Shown here: positions 13,446 through 21,048 of the stretch, in pieces | How the letters are laid out: the number at the start of each line of letters is the position of its first letter | Position numbering within the stretch: position 1 is the first letter of the stretch | Assembly (NCBI GenBank): GCA_039030175.1 | Contig: JBCCER010000022.1 | Coordinates: 1 to 35,264, forward strand | Length of the DNA: 35,264 nt | Source: JANQGH01 sp039030175 | GTDB lineage: Bacteria > Pseudomonadota > Alphaproteobacteria > DSM-16000 > Inquilinaceae | Direction: 5' to 3' | Notes under the pieces: generated by a model | Database searches by the model: none | What the model was told of the DNA's origin: nothing | The model's input: only the letters and a program-made list of their open reading frames with translations | Made by a program: the position numbers and the translations under genes

Positions 13446-14141
13446 CTAGAGGATCTCACAAGCCCTATCAAAGTCGAGCCTGGGTAGCCGTTGAAAGATT
13501 GCGGTTTCGTCGGCGTAGCCAAAGCTGCACAGAAAGTTCGACTTCAGGCTTGTACCGTCAAAAAATGCTGCATCGACCTTGGCATTGTCGAACCCGGACT
13601 TCGGACCGACATCAAAGCCCATGGCGCGCGCCGCGATCATGAAATAGGCACCCTGCAGCGTGGAGTTGCGAAACGCCGACTTCTCCGCATTGGCCGGCTT
13701 GTCGCGGAACATGTGGGTCATGTCTTCATGTGCGTGCAACTGGTCGAGTTCAGTCCAAAATTCCATGTCGTAGGCGATGATTGCCGTGACTGGAGCCGCC
13801 AGGACCTTGTGCACATTGCCAGGCTTCACGCATTCGGACAGCTTCTTCTTGGCTTCGGCCGAGCGCACGAAGATGAAGCGCGCCGGGTTGCCGTTGACGC
13901 TTGTCGGGCCCCATTTGACGACTTCGTAGAGCTCGCGAATTTCCTCGTCGGAAACAGGACGATCCTGCCAACCGTGATGAGACCTGGCGCTGCGAAATAG
14001 AAGGTCGAGCCCGTCGTCGCCGAGTTTTGTTAGGCGCTGGCGCATCTCGCGCACCGCGTCGTGGGCGGCCTTGCGCACATCATTGTCGTTGCCGTGTTTG
14101 CCCTCGCCGTCGGGCGAGGCGGCTGTTGGTTGATCGGACAT
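13446..14141 (-). CDS. rutE: RutE-like malonic semialdehyde reductase (nitroreductase fold)
   Basis: 231 residues including a roughly 40-residue charged N-terminal extension not usual for the family. The core is strikingly like E. coli RutE as I remember it: 'LFRSARSHHGWQDRPVSDEEIRELYEVVKWGPTSVNGNPARFIFVRS', 'GNVHKVLAAPVTAIIAYDMEFW', 'AFRNSTLQGAYFMIAARAMGFDVGPKSGFDNAKVDAAFF', 'LKSNFLCSFGYAD' and 'RLPRLDFDRACEIL'. The nitroreductase-type FMN pocket residues (WGPTS.N..PARF) are intact. RutE/HadB enzymes reduce malonic semialdehyde to 3-hydroxypropionate with NAD(P)H. No pyrimidine rut genes are nearby, so here it may serve another source of malonic semialdehyde. It is a lone minus-strand gene convergent with the halohydrin-dehalogenase-like gene (34 bp gap). 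GGAAGG lies 12 or so bases upstream of the start. Confidence 0.88.
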   Translation of the reverse strand: MSDQPTAASPDGEGKHGNDNDVRKAAHDAVREMRQRLTKLGDDGLDLLFRSARSHHGWQDRPVSDEEIRELYEVVKWGPTSVNGNPARFIFVRSAEAKKKLSECVKPGNVHKVLAAPVTAIIAYDMEFWTELDQLHAHEDMTHMFRDKPANAEKSAFRNSTLQGAYFMIAARAMGFDVGPKSGFDNAKVDAAFFDGTSLKSNFLCSFGYADETAIFQRLPRLDFDRACEIL

Positions 14142-14290
14142 CGCGTGTCGTCACCTTCCATCAAAGTGTCATCGATGATTTATCCATTTATCGCCAAAAA
14201 GTCAATTTTTACCGATTTTTTATGGAATAAACCGAAAATCTAGGTTTCAATGACGGTCGCGCTTGACCATCAATTGAAAGGTCCAGATCC
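14142..14290. promoter_or_regulatory. AT-rich divergent region with a hairpin overlapping the YciI ribosome-binding site
   Basis: The gap between the RutE-like and YciI-like genes is strongly AT-rich compared with its surroundings and presumably holds both promoters. Close to the YciI start, TTTCAATGACGGTC (14245-14258) and GACCATCAATTGAAA (14265-14279) pair with one bulge and one mismatch around a 6-base loop. The right arm covers the AAAGG Shine-Dalgarno (14277-14281) 9 bases before the ATG. It is either a dyad operator or an mRNA hairpin that would occlude the ribosome site. Confidence 0.45.
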
Positions 14291-14677
14291 ATGTCCAATT
14301 GGCAAGACTATGCCGCGAATGCCAGGTCAAAAGGGGTGCTCGCCAAACAGTTTTTTATGGTGCGTTCAACCCCAGTGGTTCCGTTAGAGCAACTGGCGGA
14401 ACATCTGCTGCCCCACTTGGCCTATCAGAAGTCCCTGGAAGATGAAGGGACGCTCGCCTTCGCTGGCCCTCTGTCGGATGAATCGGGCGAGAATTGGTCG
14501 GGTGGGGGGTTGATCATTTATCGCGCGGGATCGATCGACGAGGCACGTCAAATCGCCGATGGCGATCCGATGCATGCGAACGGTCTGCGAACTTACGAGC
14601 TACGCGCCTGGCTGCTCAACGAAGGGTCGCTGAACGTCTCCTTGTCGCTATCGACACAAAGCCTGACCTTCGACTAG
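14291..14677 (+). CDS. YciI/YCII-domain protein
   Basis: 128 residues. It shows the YCII dimeric alpha/beta-barrel fold: a first strand 'AKQFFMVRSTPVVP', the helix and turn 'LLPHLAYQKSLEDEGTLAFAGPLSDESGENW' with the conserved His (about 44) and a later Asp-Pro-containing stretch 'ADGDPMHANGLRTYELRAWLLNEGSL'. The HxxY and GDP-like residues form the family's putative active site. YCII-fold proteins include TftG, which removes chloride from a chlorohydroxyquinol, but most are uncharacterised. It is convergent with an intradiol dioxygenase gene 11 bases away, which makes a role in the same aromatic route attractive though unproven. Confidence 0.87.
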   Translation: MSNWQDYAANARSKGVLAKQFFMVRSTPVVPLEQLAEHLLPHLAYQKSLEDEGTLAFAGPLSDESGENWSGGGLIIYRAGSIDEARQIADGDPMHANGLRTYELRAWLLNEGSLNVSLSLSTQSLTFD

Positions 14678-14688
14678 GGACTCCGGCA

Positions 14689-15546
14689 TCAGTCTTTCGG
14701 TGCCAAGGTGAAATTGTGGACCAACTTCAGATACGGATTCGGCAAGCCGTAACGTGTGGCCTCGTCGGCATCGTTGGTCTCGACATAGTCGCAAACCAGG
14801 CTCTCGCGAACGCCGAATACGGCGTCCTCGTCCACATAGGTGTCCTCGCTGTCGAACAGCTCGGTGATCAGCTCGCGATATCCATCCTTTGAAATCCGTA
14901 GGTGAAGATGGGCCGGACGCCAGGGATGTCGGCCGGCGGCGCGGAGCAGGTCTCCGACAGGGCCATCGTCGGGCACCGTGTAAGGTTTTGGCCGGACGGT
15001 GGTGAACTGGTACACACCCTGGCCGTTGGCGACCATGCGGCAGCGCAGATTGTAGCCCTCTCGGTCGGGCTCCTGAACGTCATAGAGCCCATTATCGGCG
15101 TTTTGCCAGATATCCATAACTGCCCCGCCGAGGGGCTCGCCATCGGCCCCACGGATCATACCCTCGACGAGGACAGACTGCCCGGGCTGGCCTTTGATCA
15201 TGTCGCCGCCGACGGGTAGGTCGGGCGGGTCGGCGACGTAAAACGGGCCCAACACGCTGCTTTCAGACGCGTTGTTGTCGCTGTTGACCAAATCAACCGT
15301 CGAGGTCACGCCCAGAATATCAGAGAGCAGGATGAACTCTTGCCGGTTCTCGTCGGACATCTGGCCGACCCGATAAAGGAAATCCACCGCATATTCCCAT
15401 TCCTGATGGGTTAGCTTTGCCTCTTTAACGATCTCGTGCAGGTGGCGGACCAGGATATCGAGGATCTCCTTCAGCCGCGGTTCTGCACTGCCCTCGATAG
15501 TCTTGGCTACTACCTCGGTAATGGTGTCGAGTGAGACGGAGCGCAT
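14689..15546 (-). CDS. Intradiol ring-cleavage dioxygenase (hydroxyquinol/catechol 1,2-dioxygenase type)
   Basis: 285 residues, GGAGGA 8 bases before ATG. The N-terminal helical dimerisation domain ('LVRHLHEIVKEAKLTHQEWEYAVDFLYRVGQMSD..RQEFILLSDILGV') and 'SESSVLGPFYV' belong to the catechol/hydroxyquinol 1,2-dioxygenase group rather than to protocatechuate 3,4-dioxygenases. The four Fe(III) ligands are visible: Tyr155 ('DNGLYDVQ'), Tyr189 ('RPKPYTVPDDGPVG'), His213 and His215 ('RPAHLHLRIS'). Ring opening of hydroxyquinol gives maleylacetate; of catechol, cis,cis-muconate. I lean to hydroxyquinol-type from length and N-domain, without certainty. It is the last gene of the five-gene operon with an FAA-family hydrolase and a TRAP transporter. 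No maleylacetate reductase is present in the window. Confidence 0.93.
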   Translation of the reverse strand: MRSVSLDTITEVVAKTIEGSAEPRLKEILDILVRHLHEIVKEAKLTHQEWEYAVDFLYRVGQMSDENRQEFILLSDILGVTSTVDLVNSDNNASESSVLGPFYVADPPDLPVGGDMIKGQPGQSVLVEGMIRGADGEPLGGAVMDIWQNADNGLYDVQEPDREGYNLRCRMVANGQGVYQFTTVRPKPYTVPDDGPVGDLLRAAGRHPWRPAHLHLRISKDGYRELITELFDSEDTYVDEDAVFGVRESLVCDYVETNDADEATRYGLPNPYLKLVHNFTLAPKD

Positions 15547-15559
15547 AGGTGAGTTCCTC

Positions 15560-16885
15560 CTATCGGACGAGGACGAGACTGATCTGCGGGAAGGCGATCA
15601 CCAAAACCAGCACCACCAGCATCACGGCGGCGAAGGGCAGGGCGCCGAGAAAGACATCAGCAAGGCTGATCGACGGGTCGTCGAGTGTACTCTTGATGAC
15701 GAAGCATGAAAGCCCAAGGGGCGGTGTCAACAATCCAATCTCCGCGCCGATCACGGTGACGATGCCAAACCAAACGAGATCAGCGCCGAAAGCTTCCACT
15801 GCGGTCAGGAACAGCGGCACGATCACAAGAATGATCGAGGCGGTGTCAAGTATGGTGCCGAGGACGATCAGCAGCAGGACGTAGATCACCATCAGCAGGG
15901 CCAGGTTCAAATCCAGGCCCTGCATCCATTCGCCGAACTGGGTCGGCAGCCCGGCGATGCCCAGCATGCGGCTGTAAGTCGAAGCAGCGATGATCAGGAA
16001 CAGGATCGTCGCAGTGATGTGGCCGGTTTCGACAAGCGCTTCCCAGACACCCTTAACCGTGAGGCGTCGTCTAGCGGCGGCGATGATCAGCGCCATTAGA
16101 CCGCCTGCTGCGCCCGCCTCCGTTGGTGTGAACACACCGCCGTAGATGCCGCCCAGCACAACGAGGATCAGCACGACCACCGGCACGAGCTTGACCATGA
16201 TTTCGCCGAAGCTGATCAGAGGTTCGGCGTTCTGATCGTCGTCCTCTCCGCCACGCGTGCCACCGACAAAACGCGGCACCAGCCAAGCCATCATCAGGAT
16301 TGCAAAGCCAAACGCGGTCGACAGCAGCAGGCCTGGCACGACTCCGGCTAGGAACATGGCACCGATCGATTGCTCGGCTACTACTGCGTAGATGATCAAC
16401 ATCACGCTGGGTGGGATCAGCATACCCAGGACGGAGGAGCCTGCGACCACGCCGACCGCAAACCGTTTGCCATAGCAATAGCGTCGCATCTCGGGCACAG
16501 CGACTTTGGTGAAAACTGAGGCCGAGGCGATCGACGACCCCGTGACAGAGGCGAAAATAGCGTTCGCCGCGACGGTCGCGATGCCAAGCCCGCCCCGAAC
16601 GGCGCGAAAAATCTGGTTGGCGACCTCGTAAACGTCCCGACCTAAACCGGCCTTAGAGACGATCAGCCCCATCATGGTGAACAGCGGCACGGTCGCGAAA
16701 TTGTAGTCGGAAATCGTATCCTTGACCGAGATGGTCAGCAGATTGACGGCGAGATCGAAATTCCCGCGCATCAGCCAAACACTGATGAACGACACCAGTG
16801 CCAGAACGACCGGGATGTAGAGCCCGGCATAGATCAGCAGGATGATGACGCCCAGCGAAAGCAGGCCGAGTTCCAATGGGGTCAT
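15560..16885 (-). CDS. dctM: TRAP transporter large permease DctM
   Basis: 441 residues from the ATG at 16885; a TTG three bases further upstream is less likely because the ATG forms a TGATG junction with the dctQ stop and has GAGG at suitable distance. The protein is about 12-13 hydrophobic segments, with DctM features 'YIPVVLALVSFISVWLMRG' at the N-terminus, 'FATVPLFTMMGLIVSKAGL', 'GLGIATVAANAIFASVTGSSIASASVFTKVAVPEMRRYCYGKRFAVGVVAGSSVLGMLIPPSVMLIIYAVVAEQSIG', and 'GVFTPTEAGAAGGLMALI'. It carries solute across the inner membrane together with DctQ using a sodium or proton gradient. Thirteen bases separate it from the downstream dioxygenase gene. Confidence 0.95.
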   Translation of the reverse strand: MTPLELGLLSLGVIILLIYAGLYIPVVLALVSFISVWLMRGNFDLAVNLLTISVKDTISDYNFATVPLFTMMGLIVSKAGLGRDVYEVANQIFRAVRGGLGIATVAANAIFASVTGSSIASASVFTKVAVPEMRRYCYGKRFAVGVVAGSSVLGMLIPPSVMLIIYAVVAEQSIGAMFLAGVVPGLLLSTAFGFAILMMAWLVPRFVGGTRGGEDDDQNAEPLISFGEIMVKLVPVVVLILVVLGGIYGGVFTPTEAGAAGGLMALIIAAARRRLTVKGVWEALVETGHITATILFLIIAASTYSRMLGIAGLPTQFGEWMQGLDLNLALLMVIYVLLLIVLGTILDTASIILVIVPLFLTAVEAFGADLVWFGIVTVIGAEIGLLTPPLGLSCFVIKSTLDDPSISLADVFLGALPFAAVMLVVLVLVIAFPQISLVLVR

Positions 16886-17475
16886 CAATCAGCCTCGAAT
16901 CCGGCCGTTGAAGACTGTCCAGCGGGCGTGGTCGGCCCGCCTCGGATCATCAGCCAGGATGACAGAAGAAATCTGGCGAGGCACACTGCCGTGCCGATGA
17001 CAACAATCACGCGGACCGGCCACTCAGGCACGACGAACAGGCCCTGATTGCCGAAATACTCGCCGCGCTCAATCGCATGGATCATGGTTGTCCAGGCGCC
17101 GACGAGGATCAGGATCATCAAGACCGCGCCTGCGAGATCAAAGCAGATGCGCATCACCCGTTCGAGCGCAGGCCGACGCCTGGACAGGATGGTCAACAGG
17201 CCGTCTGAACGGGTGAGGCGGTTCAGGCGAACGGTATCGCCAAGCTGGAGAAAAACGATGGCGATCAAAGACAATTCGACCAGTTCCGCCACCCCAGTGA
17301 ACGGCTCGTTGAACAGGGTACGGCCAAACGAATCCGTATTGATGATAACCAGCAGCACGAGGATCCAGAGGGACCCGATGGCGTTCATACCGGTCAAAAG
17401 CCGATTCAACGCGCCATCGAGCCGGCGCGACACTGCTGTGTCGGCCGGCCCGTTTGTGCTCATTGACGAAGGCAT
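16885..17475 (-). CDS. dctQ: TRAP transporter small permease DctQ
   Basis: 196 residues from ATG 17475; an internal ATG at 17463 is an equally possible start because neither has a clear Shine-Dalgarno. Four hydrophobic segments are seen: 'MNAIGSLWILVLLVIINTDSFGRTLFNEPFTGVAELVELSLIAIVFLQLGDTVRLNRL' contains the family's conserved 'D.FGR..F..P..G..E' block, then 'FDLAGAVLMILILVGAWTTMI' and 'PEWPVRVIVVIGTAVCLARFLLSSWLMI'. Length is normal for DctQ. It sits between dctP (26 bp) and dctM (1 bp overlap). Confidence 0.92.
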   Translation of the reverse strand: MPSSMSTNGPADTAVSRRLDGALNRLLTGMNAIGSLWILVLLVIINTDSFGRTLFNEPFTGVAELVELSLIAIVFLQLGDTVRLNRLTRSDGLLTILSRRRPALERVMRICFDLAGAVLMILILVGAWTTMIHAIERGEYFGNQGLFVVPEWPVRVIVVIGTAVCLARFLLSSWLMIRGGPTTPAGQSSTAGFEAD

Positions 17476-17501
17476 TGAGAATTTACGCCTTCAACCCGGA
17501 C

Positions 17502-18587
17502 TTACTCCTGGTCCCACTGACGCGCGATCGGCTGATCGGCTTCGCGCATCATGTCCATGTAGGCCTGCAACATCTCGGTGCCCGGCAATCCTTGTTCGTC
17601 AAGATTGGCAGCCCATTCAAGCGCGAGATTCGGCATGCTCGCAGCCCATTCCGCCCGTTCTTCTGCTGACAACTGGTGAATTGTTCCGCCGGCATCGGCA
17701 TACGCTTGCTCGCTGCCGGCGCCGAGATCAGCTGCCACGGCCGCGACGTGATTGCGATAGTCGATCGCGACCTCCTGTAGCACCTGTTGAACTTCTTCAG
17801 GCAGCCCCTCCCAGACGTCGCGATTCACCGCGACTGCCTTGGAGTTCACGGTGCCGATGTCGGCATCCAGCATATACGGTGCAACCTCGACAAGTGAGAA
17901 TGTAACCGCTGCCTCGGGCCACAGCATCGTAGCGTCGATCACGCCCGTTTGCAGGTTGTTGTAATACTCCACCAGCGGCCCTGACACGCCTGCCGCTCCT
18001 AGGTTCTCGACATAGCGCAGGTTCGTGCCAGCGCCACCCATGCGGATGCCGTCAAGATCGTCAAGATCGTCGATCGGGTCGGTGGAAAACACCTGGTAGG
18101 AATCGAGAACAACACCGTTGGTCAGATAAATCTGATTGGCGTCGAGATAGGCTTCGGCAACTTCCGGGAACTGGGCTGCCAATTCGTCGATCGCCCGGGT
18201 TACGAGTTCCGGATCGGTGGAAACAAACGGCGTCACATAAGCGATCTGGGCCAGCGGAAGCCGGTCGGGATGGAACACGGTCGTCACGACACCAATGTCG
18301 CCGAGCCCGAGTTCCAGCCCTTCCAAAACGCCTCGCGGCCGGACGATCTGGCCGCCCCATGCCTGGTTCCAATCGATCTCGTAGTTGCCGTTTTCAGCCA
18401 GTCTACGATCGACTTCGGGAATGTAGAATTCGATAAACTCTCGAACCCACATTGAGCGCGGCGGATAGCCGTCAATCGCTGTGAGAGCAATGGTTTCCTG
18501 CGCAAGCGATACTGGCGCGGTGCACAGCACACCTGTTGCCGCCAAAATCGATAGACCTGTCGCCGTGTGCAGTTTTATTGCAGCCAT
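17502..18587 (-). CDS. dctP: TRAP transporter solute-binding protein DctP
   Basis: 361 residues, GGGAGGAC before the ATG. An N-terminal Sec signal ends 'TAPVSLAQETIAL', with cleavage likely after SLA (about residue 29). The mature protein shows the DctP fold with 'NQAWGGQIVRPRGVLEGLELGLGDIGVV', the ligand-arginine strand 'DLDDLDGIRMGGAGTNLRYVENLGAAGVSGP' and 'YYNNLQTGVIDATMLWPEAAVTFSLVEVAPYM'. Unlike the leaderless DctP-like protein at 454 this one is a complete periplasmic receptor with its own membrane subunits. The ligand is probably an organic acid. Because the operon also holds a ring-cleavage dioxygenase and an FAA hydrolase and faces matAB, an aromatic acid or a dicarboxylate are the leading guesses. 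Confidence 0.94.
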   Translation of the reverse strand: MAAIKLHTATGLSILAATGVLCTAPVSLAQETIALTAIDGYPPRSMWVREFIEFYIPEVDRRLAENGNYEIDWNQAWGGQIVRPRGVLEGLELGLGDIGVVTTVFHPDRLPLAQIAYVTPFVSTDPELVTRAIDELAAQFPEVAEAYLDANQIYLTNGVVLDSYQVFSTDPIDDLDDLDGIRMGGAGTNLRYVENLGAAGVSGPLVEYYNNLQTGVIDATMLWPEAAVTFSLVEVAPYMLDADIGTVNSKAVAVNRDVWEGLPEEVQQVLQEVAIDYRNHVAAVAADLGAGSEQAYADAGGTIHQLSAEERAEWAASMPNLALEWAANLDEQGLPGTEMLQAYMDMMREADQPIARQWDQE

Positions 18588-18615
18588 GATGTCCTCCCTG
18601 GTTGCTTAGTCTACT

Positions 18616-19482
18616 TTATCCAACTTCATTCTCGATGGGATTTACCAAGAGACCGATGCCCTCGATCTCGATCTCGCAAACATCGCCCGCCTTCATCCAA
18701 ACGGGCGGTCTTCTGGCGTGGCCGACCCCCGCCGGCGTGCCCATGGCGATGACGTCGCCGGGCTCCAATGTCATCACTTCTGTGAGGTAACAGAGCGTTT
18801 CCACGACGCTGAAGATCATGTCGGAGGTGTTGGCGTCCTGCATGACCTCGCCGTTGAGCCGCGACTGAATGCGCAGACCCGCCGCGCCAGGCGGCACCTC
18901 GTCGGCCGACACAAAATCTGGCCCGAAGCCACCGGTGGCGTCGAAATTCTTGCCCATCGTCCATTGATGGGTCTTGCGCTGATAATCGCGCACGGAACCG
19001 TCGTTGAAGACCGCATAGCCCGCCACACACTCCAAGGCATTGCTGGGGGCCAGATGCCGGGCCGTCGAACCGATGATGACCGCCAGTTCGGCTTCGTAAT
19101 CCAAACGTTCGGAGCAGTTGGGTCTGATCATGGGCTTGCCATGGGCCAACAGCGACGTCCGGCTGCGCATGAACAGTACGGGGTAGTCCGGCTTGTCGAA
19201 ACCGCCCTCGGCCGCATGGTCCGTGTAGTTTAGGCCCAAGCAAAGAACTTTCCCTGGGGCCGAGATCGGGGTCAGCAGATCAAGATCGTCTAATGAGCGG
19301 CGCCCTGCGGCGGATCCGGCCGCCGCCCTCCAAACGTCGCGTAGCGCGCAACCTTCTCGACCCAGCAGATCGTCCAGCCGCGTCGGCAGATCAGCGTTAA
19401 CATCAGCGAGGTCGACAACGCCGTCTGGCAAATGAGCGCCGAGCGCGGCGCGCCCATCCTGGGCAAAGGAGACAAATCGCAT
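18616..19482 (-). CDS. Fumarylacetoacetate hydrolase-family protein
   Basis: 288 residues, GAGGTC about 8 bases before ATG. Short N-terminal domain, then the FAH catalytic domain: 'VLCLGLNYTDHAAEGG', 'FMRSRTSLLAHGKPMIRPNCSERLDYEAELAVIIGS' (the Glu-x-Glu metal pair), 'GYAVFNDGSVRDYQRKTHQWTMGKNFDATGGFGPDFVSADEVPP' (third, Asp ligand) and 'MIFSVVETLCYLTEVMTLEPGDVIAMGTPAGVGHAR'. The family covers fumarylacetoacetate and acylpyruvate hydrolases, 2-hydroxyhepta-diene-dioate isomerases and ureidoglycolate lyase. The size and residues here fit the acylpyruvase/isomerase branch. It is the promoter-proximal gene of the TRAP-dioxygenase operon and divergent from matA, so it may cleave a carbon-carbon bond downstream of ring opening. 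Confidence 0.93.
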   Translation of the reverse strand: MRFVSFAQDGRAALGAHLPDGVVDLADVNADLPTRLDDLLGREGCALRDVWRAAAGSAAGRRSLDDLDLLTPISAPGKVLCLGLNYTDHAAEGGFDKPDYPVLFMRSRTSLLAHGKPMIRPNCSERLDYEAELAVIIGSTARHLAPSNALECVAGYAVFNDGSVRDYQRKTHQWTMGKNFDATGGFGPDFVSADEVPPGAAGLRIQSRLNGEVMQDANTSDMIFSVVETLCYLTEVMTLEPGDVIAMGTPAGVGHARRPPVWMKAGDVCEIEIEGIGLLVNPIENEVG

Positions 19483-19494
19483 GCAAAGACCTCG

Positions 19495-19543
19495 ATAAAA
19501 TTCTTATGTACTAAATAAAATCGATAATTTTATGCCATGTCAA
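19495..19543 (-). promoter_or_regulatory. Promoter and operator-like dyad of the FAA-TRAP-dioxygenase operon
   Basis: On the minus strand a perfect TTGACA (19543-19538) is followed after 17 bases by TTTTAT (19520-19515), predicting a transcript starting about 25 bases before the FAA-family ATG. The spacer and -10 coincide with a dyad ATAAAAT-CGATA-ATTTTAT (19515-19533), and a further ATAAAAT occurs at 19495-19501 just downstream of the start point. These AT-rich elements stand out against the high-GC background and are good candidates for a GntR-type operator, possibly for the FCD regulator encoded at 22675. Confidence 0.6.
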
Positions 19544-19628
19544 CCGATTGCTCGACTTCTCGATTTGATGGGCTGGCATTCTCACCAATATGAAGAATGT
19601 CGGCCCGGCGCCACGGCGAAAGAGGTCG

Positions 19629-19656
19629 TTGTGCGCGTCACGATAATCGATATAAT
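19629..19656 (+). promoter_or_regulatory. matA promoter, predicted to give a leaderless transcript
   Basis: TTGTGC (19629-19634) and a perfect TATAAT (19651-19656) are 16 bases apart on the plus strand. Transcription from this -10 should start at or within a base or two of the matA ATG at 19663, and no Shine-Dalgarno precedes that ATG. If the promoter is real the mRNA is leaderless. Confidence 0.55.
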
Positions 19657-19662
19657 AAGAAA

Positions 19663-21048
19663 ATGACAGAAACATCGATATTTTGGAAGGTAATCGAGTC
19701 CGTTTCCGATCAAGGAAGGCGGCTGATCCGTCTTGGCGACGCCGGAAATGTAAGGAATGCGCCGATCGAGGTTTTGAGCCGTGCCTTGGTCTCGGAGAAG
19801 GGTGAGGCGTCAGGTGTGGCTGTCGCCGATCTGTTCATCGAGCGCTACCGATCGCTGGACGAAGACGCCAAGCTGGAGTTCTTTGCCCTGTTGCGGGACG
19901 AGTTTGGACCAGACACCGCGCGTCTGGACGCCGCGCTAGCCTCCTACCGCGCCGATGAGGAGAGTCCGCGAGGACAATCGGACCTGCACTACGCGACGGA
20001 GCCGCTACGACAAGAGCTATTGCGCCGGATCAATGCGGCGCCCGGCGGTATCGCGGCGCTGGTTGGCATGCGGGCGGACCTTCTCGACGCCTTGCGCGAG
20101 CATCCCGACCTGTCGGTAGTCGACGATGATTTCGAGCACCTCTTCCGCTCCTGGTTCAACCGCGGATTTCTTGTGCTTACACGAATCGATTGGCAAACGC
20201 CGGCAGCGATTCTGGAAAAGATTATCGAGTATGAAGCCGTGCACGCAATCGATGGCTGGGAGGATCTGCGTCGGCGGGTGGACGCGCCGGATCGTCGGCT
20301 CTACGCCTTCTTTCACCCCGCCTTGATCGACATACCGCTGATATTTGTCGAGGTGGCGCTGACCCGCGACAATCCGGACAGCATTCAAGAAATCCTGGCG
20401 GAGGACAGAAAACCGGTACCGGTTGAGGAAGTGTCCACGGCGGTTTTCTATTCGATCTCGAACTGTCAGCGCGGCCTAAGGGGCGTTGCTTTCGGCAGTT
20501 TTCTGATCAAGCAGGTGGTTGACGATCTACGGCAGGAACTCGACCGGTTGAACAGCTTCGTGACCCTGTCGCCGATCCCCGGACTGCGACAATGGCTGAC
20601 CGACCAGGCCGATGCGGATGACGGTTTGTTTGGTGACCAGGAAAAAGCGGTTGTCTCCGAGCCTGCCTTGCAGGATTTGCCTGGGCTTGAGGACGCCGAT
20701 GCCGAGGTTCGGAAATCCCTGCTCGCCCTCGCCGCGCACTATCTCGTGCAAGGCAAGGCGCGGGATGGACGTCCGGCCGATCCGGTCGCGCGCTTTCATC
20801 TGGGCAACGGCGCACGGCTCGATCGGCTGAACTGGTTGGCCGATACCAGCGTAACAGGGCTCGCCCGGTCATTTGGCATTATGGTCAACTACCGCTATGT
20901 GATTGACGAGATCGAAGCCAATCACGAGGCGTTCGCCAACCAGGGCACCATCGCCGCATCTTCATCCGTGAGACGATTGCTGCGCGTACAACGCACGGTC
21001 GATCGCACCAAATCACGCTCCGAAACCACCGAACCCAGCCTGACATGA
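19663..21048 (+). CDS. matA: Malonyl-CoA decarboxylase
   Basis: 461 residues from the ATG at 19663. An in-frame ATG at 19597 would add a basic 22-residue stretch without family character and would lie across the promoter, so I prefer the shorter form. The N-terminal helical domain ('RSLDEDAKLEFFALLRDEFGPDTARLDAAL', 'LRQELLRRINAAPGGIAALVGMRADLLDAL') is followed by the acetyltransferase-like catalytic domain with 'WFNRGFLVLTRIDWQTPAAILEKIIEYEAVHAIDGWEDLRRRV', 'FFHPALIDIPLIFVEVALT', 'AVFYSISNCQRGLRGVAFGSFLIKQVV' (catalytic Ser region), 'TLSPIPGLRQWL' and 'VARFHLGNGARLDRLNWLAD' (catalytic His). It decarboxylates malonyl-CoA to acetyl-CoA. It overlaps matB by four bases, forming the malonate-use pair. 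Confidence 0.95.
   Translation: MTETSIFWKVIESVSDQGRRLIRLGDAGNVRNAPIEVLSRALVSEKGEASGVAVADLFIERYRSLDEDAKLEFFALLRDEFGPDTARLDAALASYRADEESPRGQSDLHYATEPLRQELLRRINAAPGGIAALVGMRADLLDALREHPDLSVVDDDFEHLFRSWFNRGFLVLTRIDWQTPAAILEKIIEYEAVHAIDGWEDLRRRVDAPDRRLYAFFHPALIDIPLIFVEVALTRDNPDSIQEILAEDRKPVPVEEVSTAVFYSISNCQRGLRGVAFGSFLIKQVVDDLRQELDRLNSFVTLSPIPGLRQWLTDQADADDGLFGDQEKAVVSEPALQDLPGLEDADAEVRKSLLALAAHYLVQGKARDGRPADPVARFHLGNGARLDRLNWLADTSVTGLARSFGIMVNYRYVIDEIEANHEAFANQGTIAASSSVRRLLRVQRTVDRTKSRSETTEPSLT

Noticed and set aside
19483..19662. Riboswitch or small RNA gene in the FAA/matA intergenic region
   Set aside because: The AT-rich dyads fit operator and promoter elements, and no larger conserved RNA fold could be recognised by eye.
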